Of a stretch of DNA of 64,000 bases, positions 9,195 to 18,160 are shown one piece after another. The notes under the pieces are model-generated. The model saw nothing but the letters and a program-made list of their open reading frames with translations, was not told the DNA's origin and did not search any database. Location: assembly GCF_045277565.1 (NCBI RefSeq), contig NZ_CP123584.1, positions 1,302,001 to 1,366,000 of the forward strand, written 5' to 3'. How positions within the stretch are numbered: position 1 is the stretch's first letter; each line of letters opens with the position of its first letter. Both the position numbers and the translations under genes were made by a program. Origin of the DNA: Aliisedimentitalea scapharcae. Lineage in GTDB: Bacteria; Pseudomonadota; Alphaproteobacteria; Rhodobacterales; Rhodobacteraceae.

Positions 9195-9452
9195 GCAGGT
9201 GTCCCTCTGTTGTGTCGAATATGATCTGGTAGTTGGATGCTGGATCGTAAAGGTTGCGCCCGAACCAGGATGGGATCACACCAATTATTGCTGCACAAAT
9301 GCACCACTTGCAGGGTCTCGACGCGGTAAATGAGTGGGGAAACCGGTTTGCAAAGTTAAAAAACCGTAAATGCCCGCTCTTGGGAGACGGGTGGTTCGGT
9401 GGCGGGTTTGATTTGTGGTATTTGGGGATCACCTATTTGAGGAGATCCTATT

Positions 9453-9572
9453 ATGAAAATTGTAACTTTGGTCTTTTGTACCCTATTCACTCTGGCTCCC
9501 GTGGTATCGGTGGCCGGCCCATGCCCCGTTGGTTACTATAATTGCGGCGGCAATCTTTGTTGTCCAAATTGA
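9453..9572 (+). CDS. Very small secreted cysteine-rich peptide
   Basis: A 39-codon ORF with a good GGAG ribosome site at 9441-9444, nine bases before the ATG. Residues 1-21 form a clean Sec-type signal peptide (KIV start, hydrophobic core, cut expected after VAG near residue 22). The mature part is about 17 residues with four cysteines in the pattern C-x6-C-x4-C-C, rich in Gly, Tyr and Asn. No family is recognised. The stop is ten bases before the ATG of the next gene, so the two are almost certainly cotranscribed. The short length lowers certainty, but signal peptide, ribosome site and cysteine spacing together are unlikely by chance. Confidence 0.6.
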   Translation: MKIVTLVFCTLFTLAPVVSVAGPCPVGYYNCGGNLCCPN

Positions 9573-9582
9573 GGGTGGGGTT

Positions 9583-10260
9583 ATGGAACGGAAATCTTTG
9601 ATCCTAGCCGTCACCATCGTGTGTCTGACTGGCTTTCTCGTCGCCAAACAACTGGTGTTTTCCACAGATCGTCAGGATTTGTTTTTTCACAAAAAATTCG
9701 TGGATGCAGATGATCTTTGGGAACCGGCTCCTGGCAAACTTTATGCTATCCACCAACGAAACGGCCGGTTTGATTCCGCCGAAGTCTGTCAGGCAGAAAA
9801 TGCGCGCAACGATGCGATCGCAGAAACCGGCTATGTCGGCAAAAACCTGATCGGCTTGAACTATAACTCAGCTGTCGCCAATCTACCCGAAACCGTGTTG
9901 AAAATGGCCCCGGGTTTGCTCATGGCCCAACACGCAGAGCGTTTCTGGCCCCTGTACGCTCAACACAATTCCCCGACTTCGTTGAAATTCAACCCGGACT
10001 GTCAAAAGACAGTGACCAAGAAATTCTGGGATCAGGCATATTACGTGTTTCAGGTTGAAACGGTCTATTTCACGACGCCAGAGAAAACAGACCCCTTTAT
10101 GGTAAAGTTCAAGTCGTCGCCGATGCTGGTGTCAGAGTGTGACCAGGCCTGCCGGGACAAGATGCCCATCCTGGACGAACTGTTGACCCCTCGTTTCTTC
10201 ACACGGCTGAAACGAAACGTCATTGACGTGGACAAAACCGTTCTCAAGGACGCGACATAG
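9583..10260 (+). CDS. Membrane-anchored or exported protein of unknown function
   Basis: 225 residues from ATG 9583, preceded by a GAGGGTGGGG ribosome site. One hydrophobic segment at about residues 5-22 acts as a signal anchor; the rest is soluble, fairly charged and aromatic. Four cysteines (in EVCQAEN, NPDCQK and SECDQACRDK) could form disulfides outside the cytoplasm. Base composition is clearly lower in GC than the neighbours, suggesting recent acquisition. I do not recognise a domain. Its only close partner is the cysteine-rich peptide ORF directly upstream, and a hairpin with a T-run follows, so the pair is a self-contained unit. Confidence 0.75.
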   Translation: MERKSLILAVTIVCLTGFLVAKQLVFSTDRQDLFFHKKFVDADDLWEPAPGKLYAIHQRNGRFDSAEVCQAENARNDAIAETGYVGKNLIGLNYNSAVANLPETVLKMAPGLLMAQHAERFWPLYAQHNSPTSLKFNPDCQKTVTKKFWDQAYYVFQVETVYFTTPEKTDPFMVKFKSSPMLVSECDQACRDKMPILDELLTPRFFTRLKRNVIDVDKTVLKDAT

Positions 10261-10312
10261 TCAGAGCCGGTCGGGCCCAAAGGCATGTGGGACAGGTGGG
10301 CCGAGACGGAGA

Positions 10313-10356
10313 GGATGAGCCGTGGGCATCGTGACCCTGGCTCATCCGGGTGTTTT
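10313..10356 (+). terminator. Intrinsic terminator after the unknown two-gene unit
   Basis: Nine-base inverted repeat (GGATGAGCC at 10313-10321 with GGCTCATCC at 10339-10347) followed by a T-run at 10352-10356. It lies between the convergent unknown gene and mtnP. Confidence 0.6.
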
Positions 10357-10361
10357 TGAAT

Positions 10362-11234
10362 TTACAGAACCCGGCCCGCCACTGCGTCCAGTTTCGCCAG
10401 GACAGCCGGATCACGTTTCTCCGGTGCGGTCAGAATCGCATAGTCCAGCGCGCGGTCACAGCCATGTGGGCAGTCAGCGCGTTCGGCTCCCAAAAGGGCG
10501 GGCAAACGGCGAACCATTTCGGCACCGTTGCTGGAATTGCCCTGGAGCGTGGCGATGATGGCGGTGATATCGACCGAGCCGTGTTCAGGGTGCCAACTGT
10601 CGAAATCGGTGACCATTGCGATCGAGGCATAACACAGCTCGGCTTCGCGGGCGAGCTTGGCTTCGGGCATGTTGGTCATGCCGATCACATCGCACCCCCA
10701 GACTTCGCGGTACAGTTTGGATTCGGCCATGGACGAAAACTGGGGCCCCTCCATCGCCAGATAGGTGCCACCGCGGTGCACAGTGATGCCCGCATCCCGC
10801 GCTGCGGTTTCGCAGGCATCGCCGAGACGCGGGCAGGTCGGGTGGGCGACGCTGACATGGGCGACACAGCCGGTGCCGAAGAAGCTCTTTTCGCGGGCAA
10901 CGGTCCGGTCGATGAACTGGTCCACCACGACAAAATGTCCAGGGGCCATTTCTTCGCGAAACGACCCACAGGCGGAAACGGAAATCACGTCAGTTGCCCC
11001 AATCCGTTTCAGCGCGTCGATATTGGCGCGATAAGGGACTTCGGTCGGAGAATGAACGTGGCCGCGCCCGTGGCGGGGCAGAAAGGCCATTTTGATACCG
11101 TCCAGCGTGCCGGTGAGGATCTGGTCGGATGGGGGCCCCCAGGGCGTTTCGACCGTGGTCCATTCGGCACCCTGCAGGCCGTCGATCTCGTACAGTCCGG
11201 AACCGCCGATCACGGCAATCATGGTTTCAGTCAC
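10362..11234 (-). CDS. mtnP: S-methyl-5'-thioadenosine phosphorylase
   Basis: 290 residues. It cleaves methylthioadenosine with phosphate to adenine and 5-methylthioribose-1-phosphate, part of methionine salvage. The N-terminal IAVIGGSGLYEIDGL and the GGTYLAMEGPQFSSMAES and MTNMPEAKLAREAELCYASIAMVTDFDSW stretches are diagnostic of the MTAP family. I chose GTG 11234 because GGAGAG lies six bases upstream of it on the minus strand; ATG 11222 is 18 bases from that site. Adenine produced here is reused by Apt, encoded nearby. Confidence 0.95.
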   Translation of the reverse strand: MTETMIAVIGGSGLYEIDGLQGAEWTTVETPWGPPSDQILTGTLDGIKMAFLPRHGRGHVHSPTEVPYRANIDALKRIGATDVISVSACGSFREEMAPGHFVVVDQFIDRTVAREKSFFGTGCVAHVSVAHPTCPRLGDACETAARDAGITVHRGGTYLAMEGPQFSSMAESKLYREVWGCDVIGMTNMPEAKLAREAELCYASIAMVTDFDSWHPEHGSVDITAIIATLQGNSSNGAEMVRRLPALLGAERADCPHGCDRALDYAILTAPEKRDPAVLAKLDAVAGRVL

Positions 11235-11441
11235 GCGCAACTCTCCTTGCACTGAGGGATGTGATGTTCAGGGTTTTGCCGGGCAGGGGCGCGTTTGGCA
11301 AGGGTTTCACAGGTGTGGCTTTGTGCATCTGTTCTTTCGGGGACTTCGCGGGTGTGCGTCCCCTGTGCCCTCTTGTACCCTTGGTCGTTTTTCGATAGGG
11401 GCGGGCATGCGAACAGCCCCCCAGACACAGGTATCGACATT

Positions 11442-13052
11442 ATGAGACGCGCCGCACTGGCCCTTCTGGCCAAACGTATTTCCCCGCCCAATCTGTCCAT
11501 CATGCAGGACGAGGGCTGGTCCGTGTCGCGGGTCCGGACCGAATTGTTGTCCGGGTTGACCGTGGCCCTGGCATTGGTCCCGGAAGCGGTTGCGTTTGCC
11601 TTTGTAGCCGGGGTTCACCCTCTGGTTGGGCTTTATGCAGCGTTCATGGTCGGTCTGATCACAGCCTTGTTCGGGGGACGACCGGGGATGATTTCCGGGG
11701 CGACCGGGGCGCTGGCGGTGGTCATGGTGGCGCTGGTTGCGGAACATGGGGTGGAATACCTGTTTGCGACTGTGGTGTTGATGGGGATCCTGCAGGTCAT
11801 CGCGGGGGCGATGCATTGGGGGAAATTCATTCGCCTGGTGCCGCATCCGGTGATGTTGGGGTTTGTCAATGGGTTGGCCATCGTGATTTTCCTGGCTCAG
11901 CTGACCCAGTTCAAGGATCCGGCGTCGGGCGGCACCGAATGGTTAACCGGGGCATCGCTGTACATGATGCTGGCGCTTGTGGCGCTGACCATGGTGATTA
12001 TTTGGGGCGTACCCAAAGTCACCAATGTGATCCCCGCACCGTTGGCCGGGATTGGGGTTGTTGCCATTCTGGTCATCGCACTGGGGCTGGATGTGCCGCG
12101 GGTTGGCGATATGGCTTCGATCGAAGGCGGGTTGCCCACATGGCATGTGCCGATGGTTCCCTTTGATCTTGAAACGCTCAAGATCATTCTGCCCTATTCC
12201 GTCATCCTCGCAGCGATCGGGTTGATCGAAAGCCTGCTGACGCTGAACCTGGTTGGTGAAATCACCGGCAAGCGCGGCGGTGCCAGCCAAGAATGCATCG
12301 CCCAGGGCGCAGCCAATATTGCAACCGGCTTTTTCGGTGGCATGGGGGGCTGTGCTATGATCGGACAGTCGATGATCAACGTAAAATCGGGCGGTCGGAC
12401 GCGAATTGCCGGAATAGCGGCCGCAGGTTTCCTGCTGCTGTTCATTGTGGCGGCCAGCCCGCTGATCGAACAGATCCCGTTGGCGGCGCTGGTCGGGGTG
12501 ATGTTCATGGTGGTGATTGGCACTTTTGCCTGGAACTCGCTCAAGATCCTGACCCGCGTTCCTGCCATTGATGCCTTTGTCATCCTGCTGGTGACAGCTG
12601 TGACAGTCGCCGAAGACCTGGCAATCGCGGTTGTCGTCGGCGTGGTTGTTTCAGCATTGGCCTATGCGTGGAGCAATGCGCGTCGCATTCACGCGATCAC
12701 GCGGGAATCAAACAGCGAAGAAGGAGCCAAGGTTTATGAAATTCAGGGCCCGCTGTTCTTTGGATCTGCCGAAGGCTTTGCCGAACTGTTCGAAATCGAC
12801 AGCGACCCCGACAGGGTGATCGTCGACTTTGCCGAAAGCCGTGTGGCAGATCAATCGGCCCTACAGGCGATTGAGGCGGTCGCTGGCAAATATGAGGCGG
12901 CAGGCAAGACGATCAAGCTGCGCCACCTGAGCCGGGATTGCCACGAATTGCTGACCAAGGCTGGCCACTTGATGATCGACAGCGACGATGACCCGGAATA
13001 CCAGGTGGCCGTGGACTATTCCGTGCGCACTGGAATCCTGGGCGGCCACTAA
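11442..13052 (+). CDS. SulP family inorganic anion transporter with STAS domain
   Basis: 536 residues from ATG 11442. About ten to twelve membrane helices (residues 30-420) follow the SulP pattern, including the early ELLSGLTVALALVPEAVAFAFVAGV motif and FGGMGGCAMIGQS in the middle. A C-terminal cytoplasmic STAS domain (about 430-530) ends the protein. SulP proteins carry sulfate, bicarbonate or other anions, often with sodium or protons; the substrate cannot be read from sequence. A longer ORF back to 11295 is unlikely. The 207 bases between mtnP and this start hold no recognised feature. Confidence 0.92.
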   Translation: MRRAALALLAKRISPPNLSIMQDEGWSVSRVRTELLSGLTVALALVPEAVAFAFVAGVHPLVGLYAAFMVGLITALFGGRPGMISGATGALAVVMVALVAEHGVEYLFATVVLMGILQVIAGAMHWGKFIRLVPHPVMLGFVNGLAIVIFLAQLTQFKDPASGGTEWLTGASLYMMLALVALTMVIIWGVPKVTNVIPAPLAGIGVVAILVIALGLDVPRVGDMASIEGGLPTWHVPMVPFDLETLKIILPYSVILAAIGLIESLLTLNLVGEITGKRGGASQECIAQGAANIATGFFGGMGGCAMIGQSMINVKSGGRTRIAGIAAAGFLLLFIVAASPLIEQIPLAALVGVMFMVVIGTFAWNSLKILTRVPAIDAFVILLVTAVTVAEDLAIAVVVGVVVSALAYAWSNARRIHAITRESNSEEGAKVYEIQGPLFFGSAEGFAELFEIDSDPDRVIVDFAESRVADQSALQAIEAVAGKYEAAGKTIKLRHLSRDCHELLTKAGHLMIDSDDDPEYQVAVDYSVRTGILGGH

Positions 13053-13076
13053 GTTTCAAGTCACGTTGTATTCAAA

Positions 13077-13109
13077 AGAGGCACGCCCTGGAGCGTGTCT
13101 CTTTTTTTT
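13077..13109 (+). terminator. Intrinsic terminator after the SulP gene
   Basis: A ten-base stem (13077-13086 with 13093-13102, one G-T pair) and six-base loop run into eight consecutive T residues: a textbook Rho-independent terminator. Confidence 0.9.
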
Positions 13110-13184
13110 GTTTGGGGTGGCTGCGCGTGGTTTGCCGAGTGGCGGGGAGAACTCTGGCCCAAACACACATCAGAGCGCCAGCCG

Positions 13185-13826
13185 TCAGTCTGGTGCCAGA
13201 GATTCCAAGGTATCAATGTCATCGCCCAGCAGGGCGGTTTGGGCCTGCTTCAGACGCTCATCCGGCCAGTCCCACCAAGCCAGAGTTTGAAGGCGGGCGA
13301 TCTTGTCCGGGGTAAATCGGAACCGCGCGACCTGCGCGGGGTTGCCCGTCACGATGCCATAGGGCGGTATCGTCCCACGTACAACCGAGCCTGCGCCAAT
13401 GATCGCGCCGTTGCCAATGTTGGCACCGGGCAGGATCAAGGCACCATAGCCGACCCAGACGTCATGACCGATCACCGTGTCACGGGTGTCGGGTTGATAG
13501 CTGGTCATTTGCGTCGGGTCGAACACTGGGAACGGATAGCAGGTCAACCCGTCCTGTGCGTGATTGGCCGAAGCGGTAATGAACCGGACTCCATGGGCGA
13601 TCTGGCAGAACCTGCCGATCCGCAAGGTTTCGCGCGAGGTTGGAAACAGATAAGGGGCGAGATGGCAGGCCCAATCTGCAGGTGGGTCGAAGTCCGAGGC
13701 ATATGTATAATCCCCAACACAGAATCGCGGGTGATCCACGACCCGCGCCAACATCACCGTTCCGGCATGGGCGTTGCCGTCGGGCAAGGTGATGGGATGT
13801 GGCAGATGCGGGTCGGGTAAGGGCAT
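13185..13826 (-). CDS. Left-handed beta-helix acyltransferase (CatB/Vat type)
   Basis: 213 residues with the hexapeptide-repeat pattern. The stretch from IGRFCQIAHGVRFITASANHAQDG through DTVIGHDVWVGYGALILPGANIGNGAIIGAGSVV to PYGIVTGNPAQVARFRF is the signature of xenobiotic O-acetyltransferases (CatB, VatD) and related sugar acetyltransferases. The conserved catalytic His is in ASANH. These trimeric cytoplasmic enzymes use acetyl-CoA; the acceptor is unknown and antibiotic resistance should not be assumed. It follows the flavin reductase gene with a one-base gap, so the two are cotranscribed. Confidence 0.85.
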   Translation of the reverse strand: MPLPDPHLPHPITLPDGNAHAGTVMLARVVDHPRFCVGDYTYASDFDPPADWACHLAPYLFPTSRETLRIGRFCQIAHGVRFITASANHAQDGLTCYPFPVFDPTQMTSYQPDTRDTVIGHDVWVGYGALILPGANIGNGAIIGAGSVVRGTIPPYGIVTGNPAQVARFRFTPDKIARLQTLAWWDWPDERLKQAQTALLGDDIDTLESLAPD

Positions 13827-13827
13827 G

Positions 13828-14433
13828 TCAATCGTCTGGGCGGCTGAGGGAAAAGAGATCTGTCACAACGCTGTAGTCGCGATAGCCCAGGCGGGCCAGG
13901 GGCTGAAACGTCGTGACGTCGAACCGGCCATCAACGATGCAATTGTCGCGCAGGTGAATGCCCACCACTTCCCCAAACACCACGCGATTGGCCGCGCCCG
14001 GCAGGGTGACGATCTGGGTCAGCTTGCATTCCAACGCGGCAGGGGCACCCCCGACCCGGGCGCAATTGATCGTCTGGCAGTCTACGGCCTCTAATCCGGC
14101 ATGGTCGAATTCATCGACATCGCGCGGCAAGATGCCCGAACTGGCGTTCATTGCGTCACGCATCGCGTATTCGACGACATTGACGCAGAACACGCCGGTG
14201 GCCTCGATATTTGCGGCGCTGTCCTTGGTTCCGTCCTGGTCTTCCTTGGTGCCCGTGGTCGCGAACATCACCTGAGGCGGGGTATAGGCCACGCCGTTGA
14301 AGAAGGAGTAGGGTGCCAGATTGTTCACGCCCTCGGCCGAACGAGTCGAGATCCAGCCAATTGGTCGCGGGGTGATGATGGCATTGAACGGATTATGGGG
14401 CAGGCCGTGGCCGTCCTCGGGGCGGTAGAACAT
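13828..14433 (-). CDS. Flavin reductase-like domain protein
   Basis: 201 residues. The start ATG 14433 has GGAG seven bases upstream; the longer ORF covers the intergenic region. The sequence ITPRPIGWISTRSAEGVNNLAPYSFFN is the FMN-binding signature of the flavin reductase-like family, and FCVNVVEYAMRDAMN matches the second half of the fold. Family members reduce FMN or hold it as a cofactor for other oxidoreductases. Cotranscribed with the downstream acyltransferase; no two-component monooxygenase partner is adjacent. Confidence 0.88.
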   Translation of the reverse strand: MFYRPEDGHGLPHNPFNAIITPRPIGWISTRSAEGVNNLAPYSFFNGVAYTPPQVMFATTGTKEDQDGTKDSAANIEATGVFCVNVVEYAMRDAMNASSGILPRDVDEFDHAGLEAVDCQTINCARVGGAPAALECKLTQIVTLPGAANRVVFGEVVGIHLRDNCIVDGRFDVTTFQPLARLGYRDYSVVTDLFSLSRPDD

Positions 14434-14567
14434 GTATTTCTCCTGTCGGGTGTCCCCAAGGGGTAGAGGAAATGTCCGGGAAGTCAAACTTCGCGGTTTG
14501 CCCATGGCGCACGCACATGTTAGGGCGGATTTCACCAGTTTGAATTACAAAGGCGCGGGACACCAAG

Positions 14568-15068
14568 GTGATCGAGCTCTTACCGGAACAGGCCGACGAT
14601 TGGTGGGAGGTCGAAGCACTGTATGACCTGTGCTTTGCTCCTGGCCGCGAGGCATTGTCGTCTTATCGTCTGCGCGATGATGTGCCTCAGGTCGAAGGCC
14701 TCAGCCAGGTCGCCCGCGACGAGCAGGGCATTCTGGCCGGGGCGATCCGGTTCTGGCCGGTGATGGTCGGGCCGCATCCGGCGCTGTTATTGGGACCTGT
14801 GGCAATCCACCCCACGCACCAAGGCGAGGGGTTGGGCGGATCGCTCATCCGGGATTCTCTGGCCAAGGCGCAGGAAACTGGCTGGAAACGCTGTATGCTG
14901 GTTGGTGACGAACCCTATTACTCAAGGTTCGGATTTACCAAATTGGAGGGGGTGGAAATGCCGCCGCCAACCAACCCCAATCGGGTGTTGGGTTTTGATT
15001 TGTGTGATGGGGCCTGGGACGGCGTTCGTGGGCAGGTGAACCGGTGGCAGGCGATGGAACGGCCTTGA
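14568..15068 (+). CDS. GNAT family N-acetyltransferase (YhbS-like)
   Basis: 166 residues. The acetyl-CoA loop is LGPVAIHPTHQGEGLGGSLIRDSLAKAQETGWKRCMLVGDEPYYSRFGF at about residues 76-125, the exact arrangement of YhbS-type acetyltransferases. The start is GTG 14568; no better ATG is present in frame. It is transcribed divergently from the flavin reductase gene. The substrate is unknown. Confidence 0.85.
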   Translation: MIELLPEQADDWWEVEALYDLCFAPGREALSSYRLRDDVPQVEGLSQVARDEQGILAGAIRFWPVMVGPHPALLLGPVAIHPTHQGEGLGGSLIRDSLAKAQETGWKRCMLVGDEPYYSRFGFTKLEGVEMPPPTNPNRVLGFDLCDGAWDGVRGQVNRWQAMERP

Positions 15069-15126
15069 ACCGGCGGGCCCGAGACCCGATGTTACTATCT
15101 GTGGATTCAAGGCCCGGGGAAATCAT

Positions 15127-15891
15127 ATGAACGAGATTCTGGACGCTGTCCCGGTATTGAACCGGACCGAAGCAGAGCAGGCGTTGGATCAGCTGGCCCA
15201 ACGCTATCGCGCGGCTGGCGGGGCCGGTGTCAAGATTGTCAACCTGGTGGGGACCCAAGCCGAGAACCTGTTGGACCGTTTGCCTGATTCCGTGCGTACG
15301 GGATTGGGAACCGCGACCGAGCAGGCGCTGACGCTGGCTGTCGAGGCCGCAGGCAAATCCCGCAATGTGATAGCCGATCAACCCGCCTGGCTGAACACGG
15401 CGATGAGTTCGGTTCTGGGAGCAGCTGGTGGGTTTTCCGGGCTGCCGGGCACGATGGTGGAGCTGCCCGCGACTGTCACGCTGTTGATGCGATCGGTTCA
15501 GGGGGTGGCAGCCGAACACGGTTTTGATCCCGACGCCGAAAGCGTCAAGTTCGATTGCGTTCGGGTGTTCGCGGACGGCGGGCCGCTCAGTCACGATGAC
15601 GGGAGCGATCTGGGTTTCATCTCTGTACGGGTCAGCCTGAGCGGCGTCGCGATGAAAAAGCTGATCGCAACGGTGGCTCCGAAATTGGCTGTGGTTCTGG
15701 GGCAAAAGCTGGCGGCCCAGACTGTGCCGGTTCTGGGCGCGATGTCGGGAGCGGCCGTGAACTATGTCTATACCGACTATTACCAGCAGATCGCTCAGGT
15801 GCATTTCGGGTTGCGCCGTCTGGCAATTGATGCGGATATCAGCCACGACGAATTGGTCAACGGGTTGCGTCTGAGATTGGGCAAATCCTGA
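15127..15891 (+). CDS. EcsC family protein
   Basis: 254 residues. The sequence matches the EcsC family: an N-terminal amphipathic region, a Gly/Ala-rich central section (AGGFSGLPGTMVELPATVTLLMRSVQGVAAEHGFDPD) and the late AAVNYVYTDYYQQIAQVHFGLRRLA. EcsC was first named beside an ABC transporter in Bacillus, but the molecular function of the family is unknown. No ABC transporter is present here; the gene stands alone between an acetyltransferase and a Nudix hydrolase. Confidence 0.85.
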   Translation: MNEILDAVPVLNRTEAEQALDQLAQRYRAAGGAGVKIVNLVGTQAENLLDRLPDSVRTGLGTATEQALTLAVEAAGKSRNVIADQPAWLNTAMSSVLGAAGGFSGLPGTMVELPATVTLLMRSVQGVAAEHGFDPDAESVKFDCVRVFADGGPLSHDDGSDLGFISVRVSLSGVAMKKLIATVAPKLAVVLGQKLAAQTVPVLGAMSGAAVNYVYTDYYQQIAQVHFGLRRLAIDADISHDELVNGLRLRLGKS

Positions 15892-15971
15892 CACCAAATC
15901 GGGGCAGGGTTCATGTCCCTGTCACACTGAGGCGACACAAAGAATAAAAGCTGTGTAGACAGAGGCATATC

Positions 15972-16421
15972 ATGGCAGAAGAGCCACGGAAATTACCCGA
16001 GCAATATGGGGCCCTGTGCTATCGCTGCGGCATCGATGGGGTCGAGATCCTGCTGGTCAGTTCGCGCAAGTCAGGCCATTGGATTGCGCCCAAGGGAAAC
16101 CCGTCACGCGGGTTGGAGCCGATGACAACTGCTGTGCATGAAGCCTGGGAAGAAGCCGGGGTGCGGGGGGCGCTCACCGGCGAAGACGTCGGATCCTATT
16201 TGGGGGTTCGATCGCGGGCGGGTCGCGAAGAACAGGTTCGTGTTCATCTGTTCCCTTTGCGAGTCGATGTCATGGCTGCGGATTTTCCCGAGGAACCGTA
16301 CCGCCGACGCCGCTGGTTTCGACAGCATGACGCGGCGGATGCAGTGCACAATCCGGGTCTGGCCCGGATAATGCGAGACTTCGTTGCACCCGAGGTAACC
16401 TCTCTGTCGCAAGCCTCTTGA
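15972..16421 (+). CDS. Nudix hydrolase (diphosphoinositol-polyphosphate phosphohydrolase-like)
   Basis: 149 residues. The Nudix box is GNPSRGLEPMTTAVHEAWEEAGV (about residues 41-63). It fits G-x5-E-x7-REUxEExGU except that the usual Arg before the first catalytic Glu is His. The early GALCYRC and the SGHWIAPKG segment resemble the DIPP/MutT-like group that hydrolyses diphosphoinositol or dinucleoside polyphosphates. Likely cytoplasmic, manganese- or magnesium-dependent; the true substrate is unknown. Confidence 0.88.
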   Translation: MAEEPRKLPEQYGALCYRCGIDGVEILLVSSRKSGHWIAPKGNPSRGLEPMTTAVHEAWEEAGVRGALTGEDVGSYLGVRSRAGREEQVRVHLFPLRVDVMAADFPEEPYRRRRWFRQHDAADAVHNPGLARIMRDFVAPEVTSLSQAS

Positions 16422-16472
16422 ATTCGGCGGCTCCGGGCTATCTAATCGGCACTCCGGTAAGTGAGCCTGACA

Positions 16473-16967
16473 ATGATTCAATATGCTTTGAAATGTGCCG
16501 ACGGCCACAGCTTTGACAGCTGGTTCCAATCTGCTGCGGCCTACGACAAGTTGGCCAAGGCCGGGATGGTGTCCTGTGCTGTCTGCGGGTCCAGCACTGT
16601 GGAAAAGGCGATCATGACACCCCGGGTTCGTCCGGCGCGGTCCGCGACATCCGGGATCGGTGACGCCGGACAGGGGACAGCGCCAACCGCCCCCCCCGTA
16701 CCAGATACCCCGGCGAAACCCGCCGGCCCGCTAAGCGCACCGGCCAGTGCTGCGGAGCAGGCCGTGGCCGATATGCGTCGCAAGGTCGAAGAGAATTCGG
16801 ATTATGTGGGCAAGAATTTTGTCAACGAAGCCCGGGCCATGCATTTGGGCGATTCTCCTGAACGTTCGATTTATGGCGAAGCCAAACTGGACGATGCCAA
16901 GGCGCTGATCGAAGAGGGTGTCCCGGTGATGCCCTTGCCGTTTATGCCTAACCGAAAGACGAACTGA
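16473..16967 (+). CDS. DUF1178 family protein
   Basis: 164 residues from ATG 16473; GTG 16461 is an alternative four codons earlier. The N-terminus IQYALKCADGHSFDSWFQSAAAYDKL and the CAVCGSSTVEKAIMTPRV zinc-ribbon-like stretch define DUF1178, a family restricted mainly to Proteobacteria and of unknown function. The middle (about residues 55-95) is a Pro/Ala-rich linker; the C-terminal part contains the conserved NFVNEARAMHLGDSPERSIYGEA block. The Cys pairs may bind zinc. Followed after three bases by an SDR gene. Confidence 0.9.
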   Translation: MIQYALKCADGHSFDSWFQSAAAYDKLAKAGMVSCAVCGSSTVEKAIMTPRVRPARSATSGIGDAGQGTAPTAPPVPDTPAKPAGPLSAPASAAEQAVADMRRKVEENSDYVGKNFVNEARAMHLGDSPERSIYGEAKLDDAKALIEEGVPVMPLPFMPNRKTN

Positions 16968-16970
16968 CCC

Positions 16971-17609
16971 ATGCATATTGTGATCACAGGTGCCAATCGT
17001 GGCATCGGACAGGCCCTGGCCGCGCGGTATCGCGACGCTGGACATGAGGTCACAGGCACCGCGCGTGACAGCAGCGAAGCGGTGACGCTGGATGTGACCG
17101 ATCCGGACGCGCAGGCAACGATGGCCGAGATGCTGAAGGGTCGTCCAGTGGATTTGCTGGTCTGCAATGCCGGTGTTTATCTGGATAAAGGACAGAGCAT
17201 CGACGGCTATCCAGCCGACATGTGGGCCCAGAGCTTTGCTGCAAATGTCACCGGAGTGTTTCTGACGGTTCAGGCGCTGTTGCCAAACCTGAAGGTAGCT
17301 CGCGGCAAGGTGGCAATCATTTCATCGCAGATGGCGTCGCATACACGGGCACCCGGCGGGAGCTATATCTATCGCGCCTCCAAGGCGGCGGCGCTGAATC
17401 TGGGGCGCAATCTGGCAACGGACCTGAAACCCGATGGGATTAGCGTCGGGATCTACCACCCCGGTTGGGTGCAGACCGATATGGGCGGCGGTGCAGCCGA
17501 CATAGCGGTCGATCAGGCCACGGGTGGTCTGGTCGACAGATTTGCAGAGCTTGCTCTGGACACCACCGGGTGTTTCCAGACCTGGGATGGACAGGACCAC
17601 CCGTACTGA
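16971..17609 (+). CDS. Short-chain dehydrogenase/reductase
   Basis: 212 residues, a classical-type SDR. The cofactor motif is TGANRGIG near residue 6, NAG at about residue 67, the catalytic Ser in IISSQM, and YxxxK as YRASK at about residue 133. The short length and the PGWVQTDMGG stretch are as in small NAD(P)-dependent SDRs related to the C-factor/sniffer group. The start lies three bases after the DUF1178 stop, so the two are cotranscribed. Substrate unknown. Confidence 0.9.
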   Translation: MHIVITGANRGIGQALAARYRDAGHEVTGTARDSSEAVTLDVTDPDAQATMAEMLKGRPVDLLVCNAGVYLDKGQSIDGYPADMWAQSFAANVTGVFLTVQALLPNLKVARGKVAIISSQMASHTRAPGGSYIYRASKAAALNLGRNLATDLKPDGISVGIYHPGWVQTDMGGGAADIAVDQATGGLVDRFAELALDTTGCFQTWDGQDHPY

Positions 17610-17615
17610 GTCGAC

Positions 17616-17969
17616 CTATTGCGCAGCAATGGCCGCGGCAGGGACTTCGATGACCTCGCCGGGGTCGATATGGATGATCAAGGTGTCGCCTTGCATCTGT
17701 GTCGACATGCGCGATGTCGAGTCTGTAGAGCTGGCTTTGCCGTCCTTGAAATAAACCCGGCGGGTGTCGCCTGTGGGCAGCAGAACGGCCAGTGTCATGG
17801 TGCCATCGCTACGGCGGCGCAGTTCTGCGTGACACTTCGATATGGATGAGCCCTGTGATGCGCAGGGGACGGTGCCCAATGCGTTCTTGCCGTCGGTTCC
17901 GGCAAGAGTTGCCTCTTCTGCCATGGCAGAAGTGGCGGCAAGGGCGAGGGCGGCAACAAGAAAGCGCAT
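17616..17969 (-). CDS. Small exported protein of unknown function
   Basis: 117 residues from ATG 17969, which has an AGGATA ribosome site on the minus strand. Residues 1-18 are a signal peptide with a likely cut after AMA. The mature protein is about 99 residues with two cysteines (in VPCAS and SKCHAE) about 12 residues apart, probably a periplasmic disulfide. The pattern is loosely like small periplasmic proteins of the invasion-associated locus B type, but the match is not convincing. Convergent with the upstream SDR. Confidence 0.75.
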   Translation of the reverse strand: MRFLVAALALAATSAMAEEATLAGTDGKNALGTVPCASQGSSISKCHAELRRRSDGTMTLAVLLPTGDTRRVYFKDGKASSTDSTSRMSTQMQGDTLIIHIDPGEVIEVPAAAIAAQ

Positions 17970-18160
17970 GACATATCCTAGCAATTGAACTGAATTCCAC
18001 CCCAAAGTGTCAGCCGCGGGCGCAGGTGTAAAGCAACGTTGCGTGGCTGACGCAGGGTAAGGGTTCTGGCTCTGTGGCGGCTTTGTCCACTTGCTCTTGC
18101 TGCCCCCCTGACTTATGAGGCACGCAACCTATATTCTCAGGCGCGGAGACCTTTGACCCC

